The notes: generated from the sequence alone by a model not told the origin. DNA of 64,000 bases from Prorocentrum cordatum (GCA_963575745.1 CAUYUJ010019269.1:1-64000), one strand, 5' to 3'. Counted from the stretch's first letter, positions 30,068 to 40,653 are shown. A program made the numbers and translations.

Positions 30068-30245
30068 GTTTCTCGGCCCCTGGTCCGCGCGCTTGACCTC
30101 GGTGGTCGAGCGAAGACGATTCGGGGCTCCCACCTCCCTGGGGGGAGGATACGTGTTTCGCGTTTAGAGCGCCCGACAGATCACAGGTTAGGTCGTGCTC
30201 AGCCGCCCGCTGCCTGCCGTTCGTTCGAGTTGAGCTGACGAACTC

Positions 30246-30640
30246 TGGTCCAAGGCCTTCCCACCTCAATCCTCCCATGTTCCGTCCTCCATATCCCGCC
30301 CTCCATATTCCGCCTCCCTCCTCCTCCTCCTCCTCCTGCTCCTCCTCCTCCTCCTCCTCTTCCTCCTCCTCCCCCTCCTCCCTCCCCCTCCTACCCCGTC
30401 CCACCTCAATCCTCCCATGTTACGACCTCCATATCCCGCCCTCCACATTCCGCCTCCCTCCTCCTCCTCCTCCTCCTCCTCCTCCCCTCCTCCTCCTCCT
30501 CCTCCTCCTCCTCTTCCTCCTCCTCCTCTCCTCCTCCCCTCCGCCTCCTCCTCCTCCTCCTCCTCCTCCTCCTCCTCCTCCTCCCCTCCTCCACCTCCTC
30601 CTCCTCGTGCTCCTCCTCTGTTCTATCACTGCGTCTGCTC
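30246..30640. repeat. CTC tracts with two copies of a 60-bp unit
   Basis: Units at 30252-30310 and 30388-30445 (CCCACCTCAATCCTCCCATG, then CCTCCATATCCCGCCCTCC) are each followed by CCTCC tracts; a third copy is at 28590-28650. The composite unit-plus-tract appears to have been duplicated together. Confidence 0.85.
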
Positions 30641-30699
30641 CTTAGCCGTGCCCGCATGGCGGACTCGTCGCTGCGGCCCACTGCTCCCTGCCTGCCTCC

Positions 30700-31205
30700 T
30701 GCACCTCCTCCCCCCTGCTCCCTCCTCCTCCTTCCTCCTCCTCCTACCTCCCTCCTTCTCCCTGCCCTCCCTGCCCCTCCTCCCTCCCCCTCCTCCCTCC
30801 TCCTCCCTGCCCTCCCTCCTTCTCGGGGCCGCCCCGCCCCCGCCCGCAGGTCGCCTTCGCCCCCGCGTCGGCGCCCGCGCCCGCGCACGGCCCAGCGGCG
30901 GTCCGCTTGGTCAGGGCCGCGGCGAAAAAGCCGCCAGTGTCCACGCGCTCGCTGGGAAGGACCCGCACGCACCTGGGCCGGGCCGGCGCCACGGGGCCGC
31001 CCCCGACCAGAGGGGGGGCCGCTTTCCTGGGAGGCCACAAGCACGCGTGGGCAACCCCCAAGGGAGGAGGAGGAGGAGGAGGAGGAGGAGGAGGAGGAGA
31101 AGAGGAGGAAGAAGAGGAGGAGAAGTTCTGGCCTATCCTCTTCTTCTTCCTCATCTTTTCAACTCCTCCTCCTCCTCCTCCTCCTCCTCCTCCTCCTCCT
31201 CAACT
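30700..31205. repeat. CT-rich and GGA tracts, no gene
   Basis: CCTCC-rich sequence at 30700-30830, a GGA tract at 31061-31125 and a CTC tract at 31165-31203 facing it in opposite strand polarity. The GC-rich 30830-31050 has no convincing gene. Confidence 0.75.
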
Positions 31206-31730
31206 CCTCTCACGCGTTAGCGCCCCCCAGAGGACTCCCAGACACGCCCCAGAAAGCACCCAAAGCCTCATCGATCCCTGCCCTGCCCTCCTCATCGGCC
31301 CTCGATTTCCACACAAAGGGGAGGTGGGGTGCTGCGCCCCCCACAGTTGTGACCCCCATGGTCGGGCGCTCCCGAGCGTGAGGGGGATCAACGCGGGTGG
31401 AAGAAACGTGCACCCTTCCAGCACCTTCTGGGCTCACGGTGAGAAGCTCTGGGCCCGTCCACCTGCCATGTCGGGCAACGCTTTCTCGCACCCCTCGCCG
31501 CCCCCTGGCTTTGCTCTGCGCCACTCGTAGCGACAGCCCAACGCGGGTGGACCGAACCCCCTTCAGCAAAGCACCCTTTCGCAAACAAAAGCGCCCCGGA
31601 CCAGACCTGCCGGTCGCAGGCCCGCAACAATCAAAAAAAGAGAGGCGGCCAGGCCGCCCCCTGGAGGGCCGATGAAGGGCGACTCGCTGATCGACCTGGC
31701 AACGCGGATGCTCCAGAAGCCTGGAGAAGC
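31205..31730. other. Stretch without a gene
   Basis: Contains two CAACGCGGGTGGA words (31389 and 31538) and otherwise no repeat or protein-like frame that I can support. Confidence 0.45.
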
Positions 31731-32046
31731 GAACAGATACTCATACCGTTGCTCCACGGACCTCTCCAGGGGCGCGTTCTGACTAGCACTGCGGGGCGAA
31801 GCCAGCCACGGCGACGAGAGCCAGCATGCCATGTTGGTACCCCTCTCCTCGGGTCGGTCGAGAGGGGGGATAGCAAAGGGGGGGGTGAGAATCAGCTGAC
31901 GTAGCTGATTTTCCCGGAGCCTCCGGGCGCCGGAGGCGGCGATGTATGGAGGAATGGGCCCCTCGGTGGGGCCGAAACCAGCTGCATGCAGCAAATTTCG
32001 TAGCCCCCCCTTTCCCAATCTCCCCCTTTCGTCCGGCCCGATCTTC
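31730..32046. repeat. Dispersed modules e and f, adjoining copies
   Basis: 31730-31850 corresponds to 24815-24965 (module e) and 31845-32046 to 2941-3171 (module f, with the AATCAGCT/AGCTGATT hairpin). The two modules adjoin here. Confidence 0.75.
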
Positions 32047-32221
32047 CCTCTCCGAGTGCCATCCACCTCCCACTCAGCGAGCGACGACGAGCGACCACCT
32101 AAACGGACAGGCGTCTGGGCCCTGCTGCGAACAGGCGGAGGAGGCCGTGGCCTCTGGGATGCGCCATGCACTGCTCTGCGCGAGACATAGACAAGTTGCG
32201 AGCGGAAATTGGTCGCCCGAA

Positions 32222-32433
32222 TGATCCGGGGCAACTCGGGTCCGGGGTAACTCGGGTTTGGATTCCCGTAAAACGAACCCGAGTTAGCCCTGACCCGAGT
32301 TACCCCTGATGACTTTGGGCACTGGACGCCCGAACCATCTGGGGTAACTCGGGTCCGGGGTAACTCGGGTTTGGAATCCCGAAAAACGAACCCGAGTTAG
32401 CCCTGACCCGAGTTACCCCTGATGATTCGGGGC
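32222..32433. repeat. Tandem pair of palindromic units
   Basis: Each of two units (32222-32311 and 32331-32433) reads GGGGTAACTCGGGT twice, then a spacer, then the complement ACCCGAGTTACCCC, so each folds into a hairpin. The two units are almost identical, including GGAxTCCCGxAAAACGAACC at the centre. Confidence 0.85.
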
Positions 32434-32684
32434 TCTGAAGAAGGTGCATGCGGCAAGGAAGGGGAAAGGGGGTCCACACCTGTCTTCGTCGGCATGCTCG
32501 TCGTGGGCCGTCGTGTGCTCTGGGGGTGTCGGCGTGCCGTGCCAGCGATTGCCAATGTCTCTGCCACCTCCGGCGGCCCGGCCGCTTGGGAACGCCCGAG
32601 AGCCTCGCCAGGTCGAGGCATCCCCCCCCCCCCAGAGCGTATCCTCCCCTGTCCTGTGGGTTCCTGGCGGTGTGCGGTCCATGA

Positions 32685-32890
32685 GCTCCGGCCCCCGGAC
32701 AAACCCGGCGAGGCTGGGCAACCGCCGAGAAGCGACGAGAACGTCCGAAAGCCTCAAGCCTCGAAAGCCTGGAGCCTCGAACCCCCAACGGTGCAGAGGT
32801 GGGGGGCGGGGATCTGGTATCAACCTCCAGATTTGGAGACTCTGGACTGTGGATCGATGCGTCCCCATCCTCTGAGCCCATCCCCCCTAA
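32685..32890 (+). repeat. Dispersed module a, copy 3, with a module k fragment
   Basis: CCCGGCGAGGCTGGGCAACC, GCCGAGAAGCGACGAGAAC and CCGAAAGCCTC match module a; GATCGATGCGTCC with GAGCCCATCCCCC at 32850-32890 matches module k. Confidence 0.6.
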
Positions 32891-33049
32891 CGTTGCGTCT
32901 GAGGTGGGAGTTCTTGTGCAACGACAGCGGCCCAACTTGACAGAACCAAATTCTCCCCTCCGACCCTGGCCGTGACATTTGGACGCGTGGCGTGCGGGAT
33001 GCTGTGTTCACGTTTTTGTCCCGCCCCGCTTCTCCGGGAAGCATGGTTC

Positions 33050-33230
33050 AATGAGGAGGAGGAGGAGGAGGAGGAGGAGGAGGAGGAGGAGGAGGAGGAG
33101 TGGACCCAGTCAGCGTAAGCGATGGCTGTAACACACGGGGGCAGGGGGTGTGCGGAAGCCGTGGCCCCCAGATCTCCGACGATACGTTTTTGGAGGCAAT
33201 GTTGGGGTGTTCCTTCATCGTCGCCCTCCG
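33050..33230. repeat. Dispersed module i, copy 1, with GGA tract
   Basis: A GGA tract (33051-33100), then GTAAGCGATGGCTG, ACACGGGG, CCCCCAGATCTCCGACGATAC and GGCAATGTTGGGGTG. The same order with few changes is at 36030-36250. Confidence 0.75.
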
Positions 33231-33399
33231 AACCCAGACCCCCCGATGTCACGATTTGTCCATAACGTCGATCCCAGAGGCCTCGACCCATTCCCCGGAA
33301 GCAGTCGCTCATCCTGAGCCGTTTTTCGGTGTCTGTCATCCTGATCCTGAACCGTTTTTAAAGGATCCCTAGCCCCAGCGAGGGCCCCCCCAAAAAACA

Positions 33400-33790
33400 C
33401 GCCGTGATTTCTCCATGACCGATGGGGGCCTTGGAAGCCGGAGGCTCCCGACAGCGCCTCGTCGGGTCGACCCCGGCGTCCCGCCCGCACGCCGGGAACA
33501 TCTCCTGGCGCAGGTACGGCCCGCGCCCCTCGCGACCCTCCACCGCCGCGGCGGCCTCCGCGGCCCTCACCTTGCTGCGCTGCGCCCGCAGCGAGGGGGG
33601 CACCTCGCGGCCAGGGGAGGGGGAGGGGGAGGGGGAGGAGGAGGAGGAGGAGGAGGAGGAGGAGGAGGAGGAGGAGGAGGAGGAGGAGGAGGAGGAGGAG
33701 GAGGAGAAAAGGAGGAGGGAGAAAAGGAGGAGGAGGAGGAGAAGGAGGATCAGGATGAAAAGGAGGATGAGGGGGAGGAGGAGCACGCGT
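33400..33790. repeat. (GGA)n tract with adjoining coding-like minus-strand sequence
   Basis: GGA triplets fill 33615-33785. From about 33610 down to 33420 the minus strand reads SLRAQRSKVRAAEAAAAVEG and LRQEMFPACGRDAGVDP in one frame, and that strand has a CT-rich run ending in AG just before it. It is suggestive of an exon but too short to assign. Confidence 0.5.
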
Positions 33791-34530
33791 AGAGCTGGGG
33801 GAGCGGACGTCCACTCCGACCGAGCCGGGCGCTGGCCTCGGAACGCAGGCTGCGGGGGCAGCTCTGCTTCACTGATCGAGCTGAAGACGATCCTTCGCGG
33901 CACTCGGCGCGGTAAGATGGCCATCGTAGGTGTAGTCGATCCTGTCGCTCTCCACCTCCAGGTCGAGTAAGTACGACACGAGGAGGCGCTGGCGAGGACT
34001 CGACAACGAGTGTTCCACACCGTGTGGATGGTACGCCGTTCTGGGCGAAGGTGCGCGGCGGACACGTGAGGTGGCACAGCCGATCACACTGTAGAGAACG
34101 CGAGATGGAGACACATGCGCCGACGCAACCGAACTTGCACGAGTCGACCTCGGGCGTGACGTGCACCGTCAAGCTGGTGTGCCACCCGCCAGCCAGCTTC
34201 CACATCACAGCCCAGCGCGATGACGGTGGAAGGAGTGCAGCCCGCGTTTTCAACACTCGCCAGCGGGCACGAAGGTCGTGAGGAACACTGCCAGGGCAAA
34301 ACGACGCCTCCAAGCGCGTCTTCAGTGTGACCTCGAAGCCGTCAAGGATTCAGTGGGCGATCAACACGTGCATAAAGTGGCATTGGGGCTTCGGCTTGAT
34401 ACGGCACGCTTGGCAAACATCGAGGCCCTAACCAGACCGCGGCGACGGCGAGGAGGGACGACCAGCGATACGCCTCGGACGATGGTCTCTTTGCGCTGGG
34501 CGATTGCGAACGGCTTCTTCCAAAAGGCAA
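33790..34530. other. Stretch without a recognisable gene
   Basis: Unique-looking sequence of balanced composition. Frames on both strands have partial protein character (for example 34278-34589 on the plus strand), but none can be supported. Confidence 0.4.
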
Positions 34531-34534
34531 GTGA

Positions 34535-35274
34535 TCAGTGGTCCTTAGCAAGTGTGGGTAGACTGCAGGCGCTGCCAGCAGCAGTGTAGAGCTGTTCGTA
34601 GAGATCGTGCCACTGCGTCATTGTGCAGGAAGCCGCGCGCCACAACGTCCCCAGCGAGTGCGTGTGAAAGGATCGCGGCGACGGCCCAGGGATCCACTTG
34701 GCCAGCGCAAGAACGTCCACCAAGAGGTACTGAGCGGCATCCGCAACTCCCTTTGACGGGTGCGAATCTCTTTGCGGTGAACTTGAGAAGGGAGGTCGAA
34801 GAACTGCACGAGGTAGCCGAGGACCGTGATCGCCGACGTCGGGTGCAAACGAGCGCTGGGCATCGCTCGGACGTCCATTTCCTGTTTTTTTTTGGTTTTG
34901 TGCGTGGTTGTTTCATGCTCCTCGATGGTCCTCGCCGAAGGAGAAATGCACACGCCCGAGCGATGCCAAGAGCGTTGGCGTCGACCGGGGCAGACGAGGA
35001 GCCGATCGCAACGACACGCTGCCACCGCTTTGGCCCCGCAGCGGCCCACTGCATCAGGTTGGCAGCGCCAGGGCCCGCGTGCACGCCACCGCAGAGGCCA
35101 TCGCCCGCGACCTTCAAGGCGACCCAGTCGGGGCAGGAACCGGTGGAGGAAGTCGCCGACCTCGGCCATGGCAAGGCCAGTGAGCTCGGCCCAGAACAGG
35201 ATGAGGACACCTTTCTTCACGTTGAGACGAAGACTGCCAAGGAGCCCAGCCTGACGAACTAGTTCGGCGGGCAG
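34535..35274 (-). pseudogene. Broken unknown coding region with an inserted element
   Basis: The minus strand reads a continuous protein-like sequence only if three interruptions are bridged. From 35270: AELVRQAGLLGSLRLNVKKG, VLILFWAELTGLAMAEV, then a one-base frame change near 35130-35140, KVAGDGLCGGVHAGPGAANL and VVAIGSSSAPVDAN; then the element at 34860-34969; then LHPTSAITVLGYLVQFFDLP; then another frame change near 34755-34766, LLVDVLALAKWIPGPSP, TMTQWHDLYEQLYTAAGS and a stop at 34535. Removing the element plus one copy of its flanking repeat joins the two frames. No family is recognised. The frame changes suggest a pseudogene; introns or sequence errors are alternatives. Confidence 0.55.
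34860..34969. mobile_element. Short TIR element E, copy B
   Basis: GCATCGCTCGGACGT at the left end and its complement (one mismatch in 15) at 34952-34966 form terminal inverted repeats. The 9-bp flanks GAGCGCTGG (34851-34859) and GAGCGTTGG (34970-34978) differ at one base, as expected of an ageing target-site duplication. Relatives are at 20167-20268 and 41299-41450. It lies inside the broken gene at 34535-35274. Confidence 0.75.
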
Positions 35275-35275
35275 A

Positions 35276-35307
<32 letters not shown>

Positions 35308-35480
35308 ACTGAATATAATGATAATCATAATAATAATGAGGATAATGATGATAATGATAATGATGATCCTGATGATGATGAGGATGATGATGAGGATGAT
35401 GATGATGATGCTACTGATAATGATGATGATGCTCATGATGATGCTGCTGATGATGATTATGATGAGGAGGAAGAGGATAG
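35274..35480. repeat. (GAT)n/(AAT)n microsatellite
   Basis: A long ATG/GAT triplet array with AAT interruptions; it abuts the broken gene upstream of its coding-like start. Confidence 0.92.
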
Positions 35481-35599
35481 GGAACCCTCAAAGGACGTAC
35501 GCGCCCAGACACGCACATGAACACCCCCCTAGTGCGCGAGGCCTACCTCGTGTGACGAACGTTCGCGCAATGCGTACTTTGGAAACCAACGTGTATTCG

Positions 35600-35895
35600 T
35601 GTACACGTGCGTCCTTTTTCGCTCCTAGGGAGAGGAGGAGGCGCGAAGGGACATACAGCTGGACCTTGGCCAGAAGAACATCTTTCAAGGATGCGAGACC
35701 GTCCGTCGGCCAGAACAAAAAGAACACCCAAGGGTGCCCCCCCAGGATGCACAACAACATCTAACACGCACGAAGAACACTGGGGTACGCATCCCGAAGC
35801 GACCTCGATCGTATACCTCGGTCCGACCGTACACGTACGTCCTTCTTTCGCTCCTGGGAGGAGGAGTATGCGCGTCGGGACATAGTTACTTCGCC
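35600..35895. repeat. Dispersed module h, copy 2
   Basis: Matches 27895-28085. Within it GTACACGTxCGTCCTT with TTTCGCTCC occurs twice (35608 and 35830), an internal duplication of about 65 bp. Confidence 0.75.
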
Positions 35896-36019
35896 GCCTG
35901 GGGCGGTCCTCCTCGCCTCCCCTACCGTCTATGTTTGTTATGATGCAGGCCTTGGCTTGATCATCAACTCCCAAGGGGGTGACGGCTGCGTTCGACCGAG
36001 AACCTTGGCCGACAACCCG

Positions 36020-36255
36020 AGCGAGGAGGGAGGAGGAAGAGGAGGAGGAGGAGAAGCAGGAGGAGGAGAAAGAGGAGGAGGAGGAGGAAGAGGAGGAGGA
36101 GGAGGAGGAGGAGGAGGAGGAGGAAGAGCGAACCCAGGAAGCATAAGCGATGCTGGAATACACGGGGCCGTGGGGTGCGCGGAGGTCATGCCCCCCAAAT
36201 CTCCGACGATACCCGCTTGTTGGCAATCTGGGGCTGCTCCTTCGATTCGATGTCA
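36020..36255. repeat. GGA tract and dispersed module i, copy 2
   Basis: A GGA tract (36020-36125), then GCATAAGCGATGCTGGAATA, CACGGGGCCG and CCAAATCTCCGACGATAC, as at 33050-33230. Confidence 0.75.
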
Positions 36256-36650
36256 GCCCCTAAGTGCGGATCCAGGACGAGAAGCTGCCCGGGTGGAAGT
36301 GGGGCCGCGGTTTGAAGACATCCCAGGCATGCGATGTCTTGGATTCTTCCATACGTGGTCCCCAGATATCCAAACCCTTTCCCCGCGGCGGGTTTTACAT
36401 CCCGAGTCGTTTTTGGACGGTCTCACGGCCCGGCAGAGGCCCCCAGAGGCCGAACGCCGCCGAAGGCCTCCCGTCCTGATGTTCATCACGACGCGAGCAT
36501 GCCTGGGATCATGTCGGCGGACGCCAAGGAAGAGCGCCCGCCTCAGTCCTCTCCTTCACAGCCCACGGAGGAGGATGGCATGACAGCGCTAGACAGGGCA
36601 GAGAGCAAAGGATTGAGTAGTGCAGCGGACAGACAGCGCAGACAGGGCAG
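36255..36650. other. Stretch without a gene
   Basis: No repeat family or protein-like frame that I can support. Confidence 0.4.
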
Positions 36651-36654
36651 CGAA

Positions 36655-36825
36655 AAGAGAGGGAGGAGGAGGAGGAGGAGGAGGAGGAGGAGGAGGAGGA
36701 AGAGGAGGACAAGGATGAGGAGGACAAGGAGGAGGAGGAGGAGGCGGAGGAGGAGGAGGAGAAAAGGAGGAAGAGGAGGAGGAGGAGGAGGAGGAAGAGT
36801 AAAAGGAGGAAGAGGAAGAGGAGGA
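36655..36825. repeat. (GGA)n tract
   Basis: Interrupted polypurine triplets. The following 36830-37080 is unassigned. Confidence 0.9.
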
Positions 36826-37079
36826 CGGCGACGTGCTCTTTTTCACCTTCCGGGGGCCAGGCCTTCGGGATGGCCAAAGGAACCAAAGCCCCCTAGCCGA
36901 GGACTTCGACGAAACGGGACTGTGTACTAATCCTCCCCCCCCTCACGTCCTACACCTTTCCTTGTTTCGTCCCCAGATCGTGGCTGAAGGGCCAGGGAGG
37001 AAGAGAGGAAGCGAGGAAAGGACGACGGAGAACGGAGTACCCCCACCGACGGCTTACACGCCGAGCCTCTGCTGCCCAG

Positions 37080-37360
37080 CCTGGAGCCGCTCGCGACGGC
37101 TCGTACTCGACGAGCAACAGAGCAGGAACAGCGGCCCCCGCGGGGCCCGAAGCCGTACACATCCACCGCCCCCCGAGGGCCGGGAACGTTTGCTTCCCAG
37201 GCGGAGGATATCGCTCCTGTCGCTCATGCTCGCGACGGCCCGCCATCGACGAGACAGAATATGAAGAATGGCCCCCGCGGGGCCCGAACACGGCCACATC
37301 CACCGCCCCCCGAGGGCCAGAAACGTTGGCTTCCCGGGAAGAGGATATCTGGATACGTAG
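37080..37360. repeat. Tandem duplication, period about 138 bp
   Basis: GGCCCCCGCGGGGCCCGAA, CACATCCACCGCCCCCCGAG, GGCC and GAGGATATC occur at 37130-37210 and again at 37270-37350, each preceded by GCTCGCGACGGC. The GGCCCCCGCGGGGCC block is palindromic. Confidence 0.85.
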
Positions 37361-37504
37361 AACCCGCAGTTGCGGGTAAGAGTGAAGGGGCGGCGGGGAA
37401 GTCGACAGTCTGCGAGGCTTTGAAGAAGCTTGCCGCAGGCGCGAAATTCTTCAAGCTATACAACGAGCCCGCCGCAGGCGCCGAATCTTTGTTGAAACAG
37501 TGTA

Positions 37505-37745
37505 GGTGGGTCGCGGGATGGGTCCCAAATGGGTCGCGGGTGGGTCGATGGTGGATCGGGGAAGGGTCGCGGGCCGGGTCGCGGGTGGGTCGCGGGTGGG
37601 TCGACAATGGGTCGCGGGTGGGTCGCGGGTGGGTCGCGAGCGGGTCGCGGGCCGGGTCGCGGGTGGGTCGCGAGCGGGTCGCGGGGTGGGTCGCGGGTGG
37701 GTCGCGAGGTGTTTCGCGGGTGGATCGTGGGCCGGGTCGCGGAGG
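37505..37745. repeat. (GGGTCGCGGGT)n minisatellite
   Basis: About 20 copies of a 10-11-bp unit with CGAGCGG and GATCGG variants. G-runs are dense enough to suggest quadruplex-forming potential. Confidence 0.9.
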
Positions 37746-38089
37746 GGACGACGACAACAGCAACAATCATTGTACCCTCATGCGCGATGTTTCCACACGA
37801 AGCATGCGACCATCATGATAACCATCCACATCATGGGGGGCTCTTGTTCTATAGCGGGGTCCGTTATTCCCATTTCCAGATCTCCCGCCCAATGAGGTCT
37901 TGCAAACACCTCCTCCGAGGACTTTCAACATATCCCGCCTCGAAAACACATGCCTGCGCCTTGCTGCGCCGATGCGAGACCGCCAGTGGAACCCCAGCAA
38001 AGGGTAAAGCACAAGGAAATATCGAACGACAGGATTGCCTTGGTAGGGATGGGGGCTGTAGGCGGTGAGGCAAGGACCTGGCTGGCCCT

Positions 38090-39015
38090 GAATAGAAAGG
38101 GAGGACATCTCGAGCAGGGCTGCTGTTGTTGCTGGGAGCGGCGCCAATGCTGAAGAGAGTAGGGCGCTAGTTCAGCGTAAAACAAAACGACATCTAGAGC
38201 GGGAATGCTGGTTTTGTTGGGACGGCGGCTTTCGGCGGCGAGGACGAACACCGCCTTGAGTAAGAAAGGAGGAAGCATCGAGCGGGAGTCGTGGTTTTGT
38301 CGGGACGGGGGCTGTCGGCGGCGAGGAACAGCACAGTCCCGAGGAAAAAGAAAGGAAATCTCGAGTGGGAGCGTTGTTCTTGCTGGGAGCGGCGCCAATT
38401 CAAAAGAGAGTAGGGCGCCAGTCCAGCGTAAAACAAAACCAATAAAGTCTGGGGCGGGAGCGCTGGTCTTGTCGGGGCGGCGGTTTTGCGGCGGCGAGGA
38501 GTAACACCGCCTTGAATAAGAAGGGAAGAAACATAGAGCGGGAGCCGTGGTTTTGTCGGGACGGGGGTTGTCGGCGGCGAGGAACAGCACCGTCTTCAGG
38601 AAAAACGGAGGAAACCTCGAGCGGGAGCGTTGTTCTTGCTGGGAGCGGTGCCAATTCAAAAGAGAGCTGGGCGCCAGCCCAGCGTAGAACGGAAGGAATT
38701 CTCGGGCGGGAGCGCTGGTTTTGTCGGGGCGGCGGATTTCGGCGGCGAGGCGGAGCACCGCCTTGAGTAGAAAAGGGAGGAAGCCTCGAGCGGGAGCGTT
38801 GTTTTTGCTGGGGGCACCGATGACAGAAAGTCTAGCGCGCCAGTCCAAGGCAAAACGGTAGGACGTCTCGAGCGAGAGCGCTGGTTTTGTTAGGACGGCG
38901 GCTTTCGGCGGCGAGCAAAAACACCAGCCCTGAGTAAAACATGAGAAAGTCTCGAGCGGGAGCGTTGCTATTGTTGGGGCGGCGGTTTTGGCGGTCCTCC
39001 AAAACGCTCGAGCGT
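38090..39015. repeat. Minisatellite of about 62 bp with a 250-bp higher-order period
   Basis: Subunits contain CGAGCGGGAGCG and TTTTGTCGGGACGGCGG-type words. The landmark TGGGAGCGGxGCCAAT recurs at 38133, 38384 and 38640 (spacing 251 and 256), so four subunits form a higher-order unit. The 307-codon minus-strand frame across it (37925-38848) is a repeat translation. Confidence 0.85.
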
Positions 39016-39065
39016 GAGCCTCATTTTCAATGAAAATGTAGCCGGCGCCTCGGCGAGAGCGCCAG

Positions 39066-39112
39066 AGCGCCTGTCAGGGGTCCAACAATAATAATTGGTT
39101 AGTGCTTAACAC

Positions 39113-39147
<35 letters not shown>

Positions 39148-39172
39148 GACAACAACACCACAAAACAACACT

Positions 39173-39212
<40 letters not shown>

Positions 39213-39275
39213 CCAACAACAACAGCAGCAACAACAACAACAACAGCAACAACAACAACAACAACAACCATTTTA
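39066..39275. repeat. Dispersed module j, copy 1, with (CAA)n
   Basis: CAGGGGTCCAACAATAAT, AGTGCTTAACACTCAACAAC and a long CAA tract match 40935-41110 (CAGGGGTCCCAACAATAAT, AGTAATAATGTTCAACAAC) in the same orientation. The upstream 60 bases also share GAAAATG and ATTTTCA words. Confidence 0.75.
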
Positions 39276-39619
39276 AGGCTGTGCGCTCTTACTTGCCCGC
39301 GAGTCATTCAACACGTATACCCTACACCCTCGATGCCCGCCCTCTTCGTCTTCGATCACACCCCTTTCGGGGGGAATATTTCTCTTTGCTGGGGCCGGCG
39401 GGCTTAGACGTACGGGCAAACCGGAACGGGCGGACAATCCTTCGGGGGCGTACATCTCTCTGCCCGCCATTGGAATTGGCGCGGGCCCTGCAAGAGGAGG
39501 AGGGGAAGAACGAGGGAGAGTGGGAGGAAGGGGAGGGGGAAGGACGAAGGAAGAGGGAAGATACCACGTTGTGAAGGCGTCCTTGGCGCGTGCGTGGTTC
39601 CTGAGCGCCGAAACGCAAT

Positions 39620-39905
39620 TCCAGAATAATTTGTGAGGACGTCGCACGCGAGAGCGCAGTCCTGAGTACATTGTGAGGAAATCTCAGGCGGAAGCGGGGG
39701 CCCTGACTAAGTTGCGAGGAAGTCTCAAGCGGGAGCGCCGTTCCTGAGCAAATTGCACGGAAGTCTCAGGCGGGAGCGGGGGTCCTCACTAAATTGCGAG
39801 GAAGTCTCAGGCGGGAGCGCCGTTCCTGAGTAAATTGCGCGGAAATGTCAGGCAGGAGCGGGGGTCCTGAGTAAAATTCGAAGAAGCCTCAGGCGGGAGC
39901 GACAA
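39620..39905. repeat. 48-bp minisatellite, six copies
   Basis: GGAAGTCTCAGGCGGGAGCG-type units with GxxCCTGAGTAAATTGCG spacers, related to the 62-bp subunits at 38090-39015 (shared GCGGGAGCG and GAGTAA). Confidence 0.85.
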
Positions 39906-39906
39906 C

Positions 39907-39959
<53 letters not shown>

Positions 39960-40653
39960 TACTAGCACGTGGGGACACTCCGTTCTCACCAGTGCCAGGG
40001 TTTTCATACGACGCCCGCCAATACCCCCACTTTGTGGGGGGGCCGGTTCAAGCTCTACCACATTTCCAAACGACTCTTCGCCACCACCCACACCCAGCTT
40101 CCCGCCCTATGACGTTCGGACACTTCACTTCGTGGCCTGCGGACGACCGTGGCTACTACACTGGCGCATGGGTACAGTGACTTGTTGTGGTAACATTTTC
40201 TGGACGCTAGCTTAGTATACGACTTTTCCCCCTGTTCCAACACTGGACACCTGTACTGGTTTTTGGTGGTAACGTGAAAAACCATTGGTTTTTTAGGATT
40301 CGGACAGCGCGCGCGGGTAGAAATTTTGAAAATTCGTACAAATGTTTTTCGAGGACCTACGGTGCGATTCGTATGATTTTATGTTGCGCGGTGCTAAAAT
40401 TCCTAAGAAACCCAATGGTTTTTGAAGATTTCGGCGTGCGCGCGCGAAGAAAAAACGAATGTGTCCCGCATGGTATTATTTGACAGGGATGATGGCCCTG
40501 GCAGGTGCGCAACCGTTGTTGGAGAAGTTCGAAGCACGTGAAAAAGTTGCTCGCAAAAGCCCGTTTGACAGAAATGTTTAAAAAGTGTTGGGTTTCCTAC
40601 AAATCCGCAAGAGCGCGCGGGATGAAATTTTGACACTTTTTTTTTGAAAAACC
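39905..40653 (+). repeat. Dispersed repeat with CAA tract, inverted copy of 13-486
   Basis: Longer than the copy at 13-486. The extra 40160-40437 contains words repeated around it: AACCATTGGTTTTT or a variant, then ATTTCGxxxTGCGCGCGCG, near 40278, 40408, 40650 and 40700. Confidence 0.8.

Noticed and set aside
37925-38848. 307-codon minus-strand open frame
   Set aside because: Its peptide repeats follow the 62-bp minisatellite and there is no unique domain.
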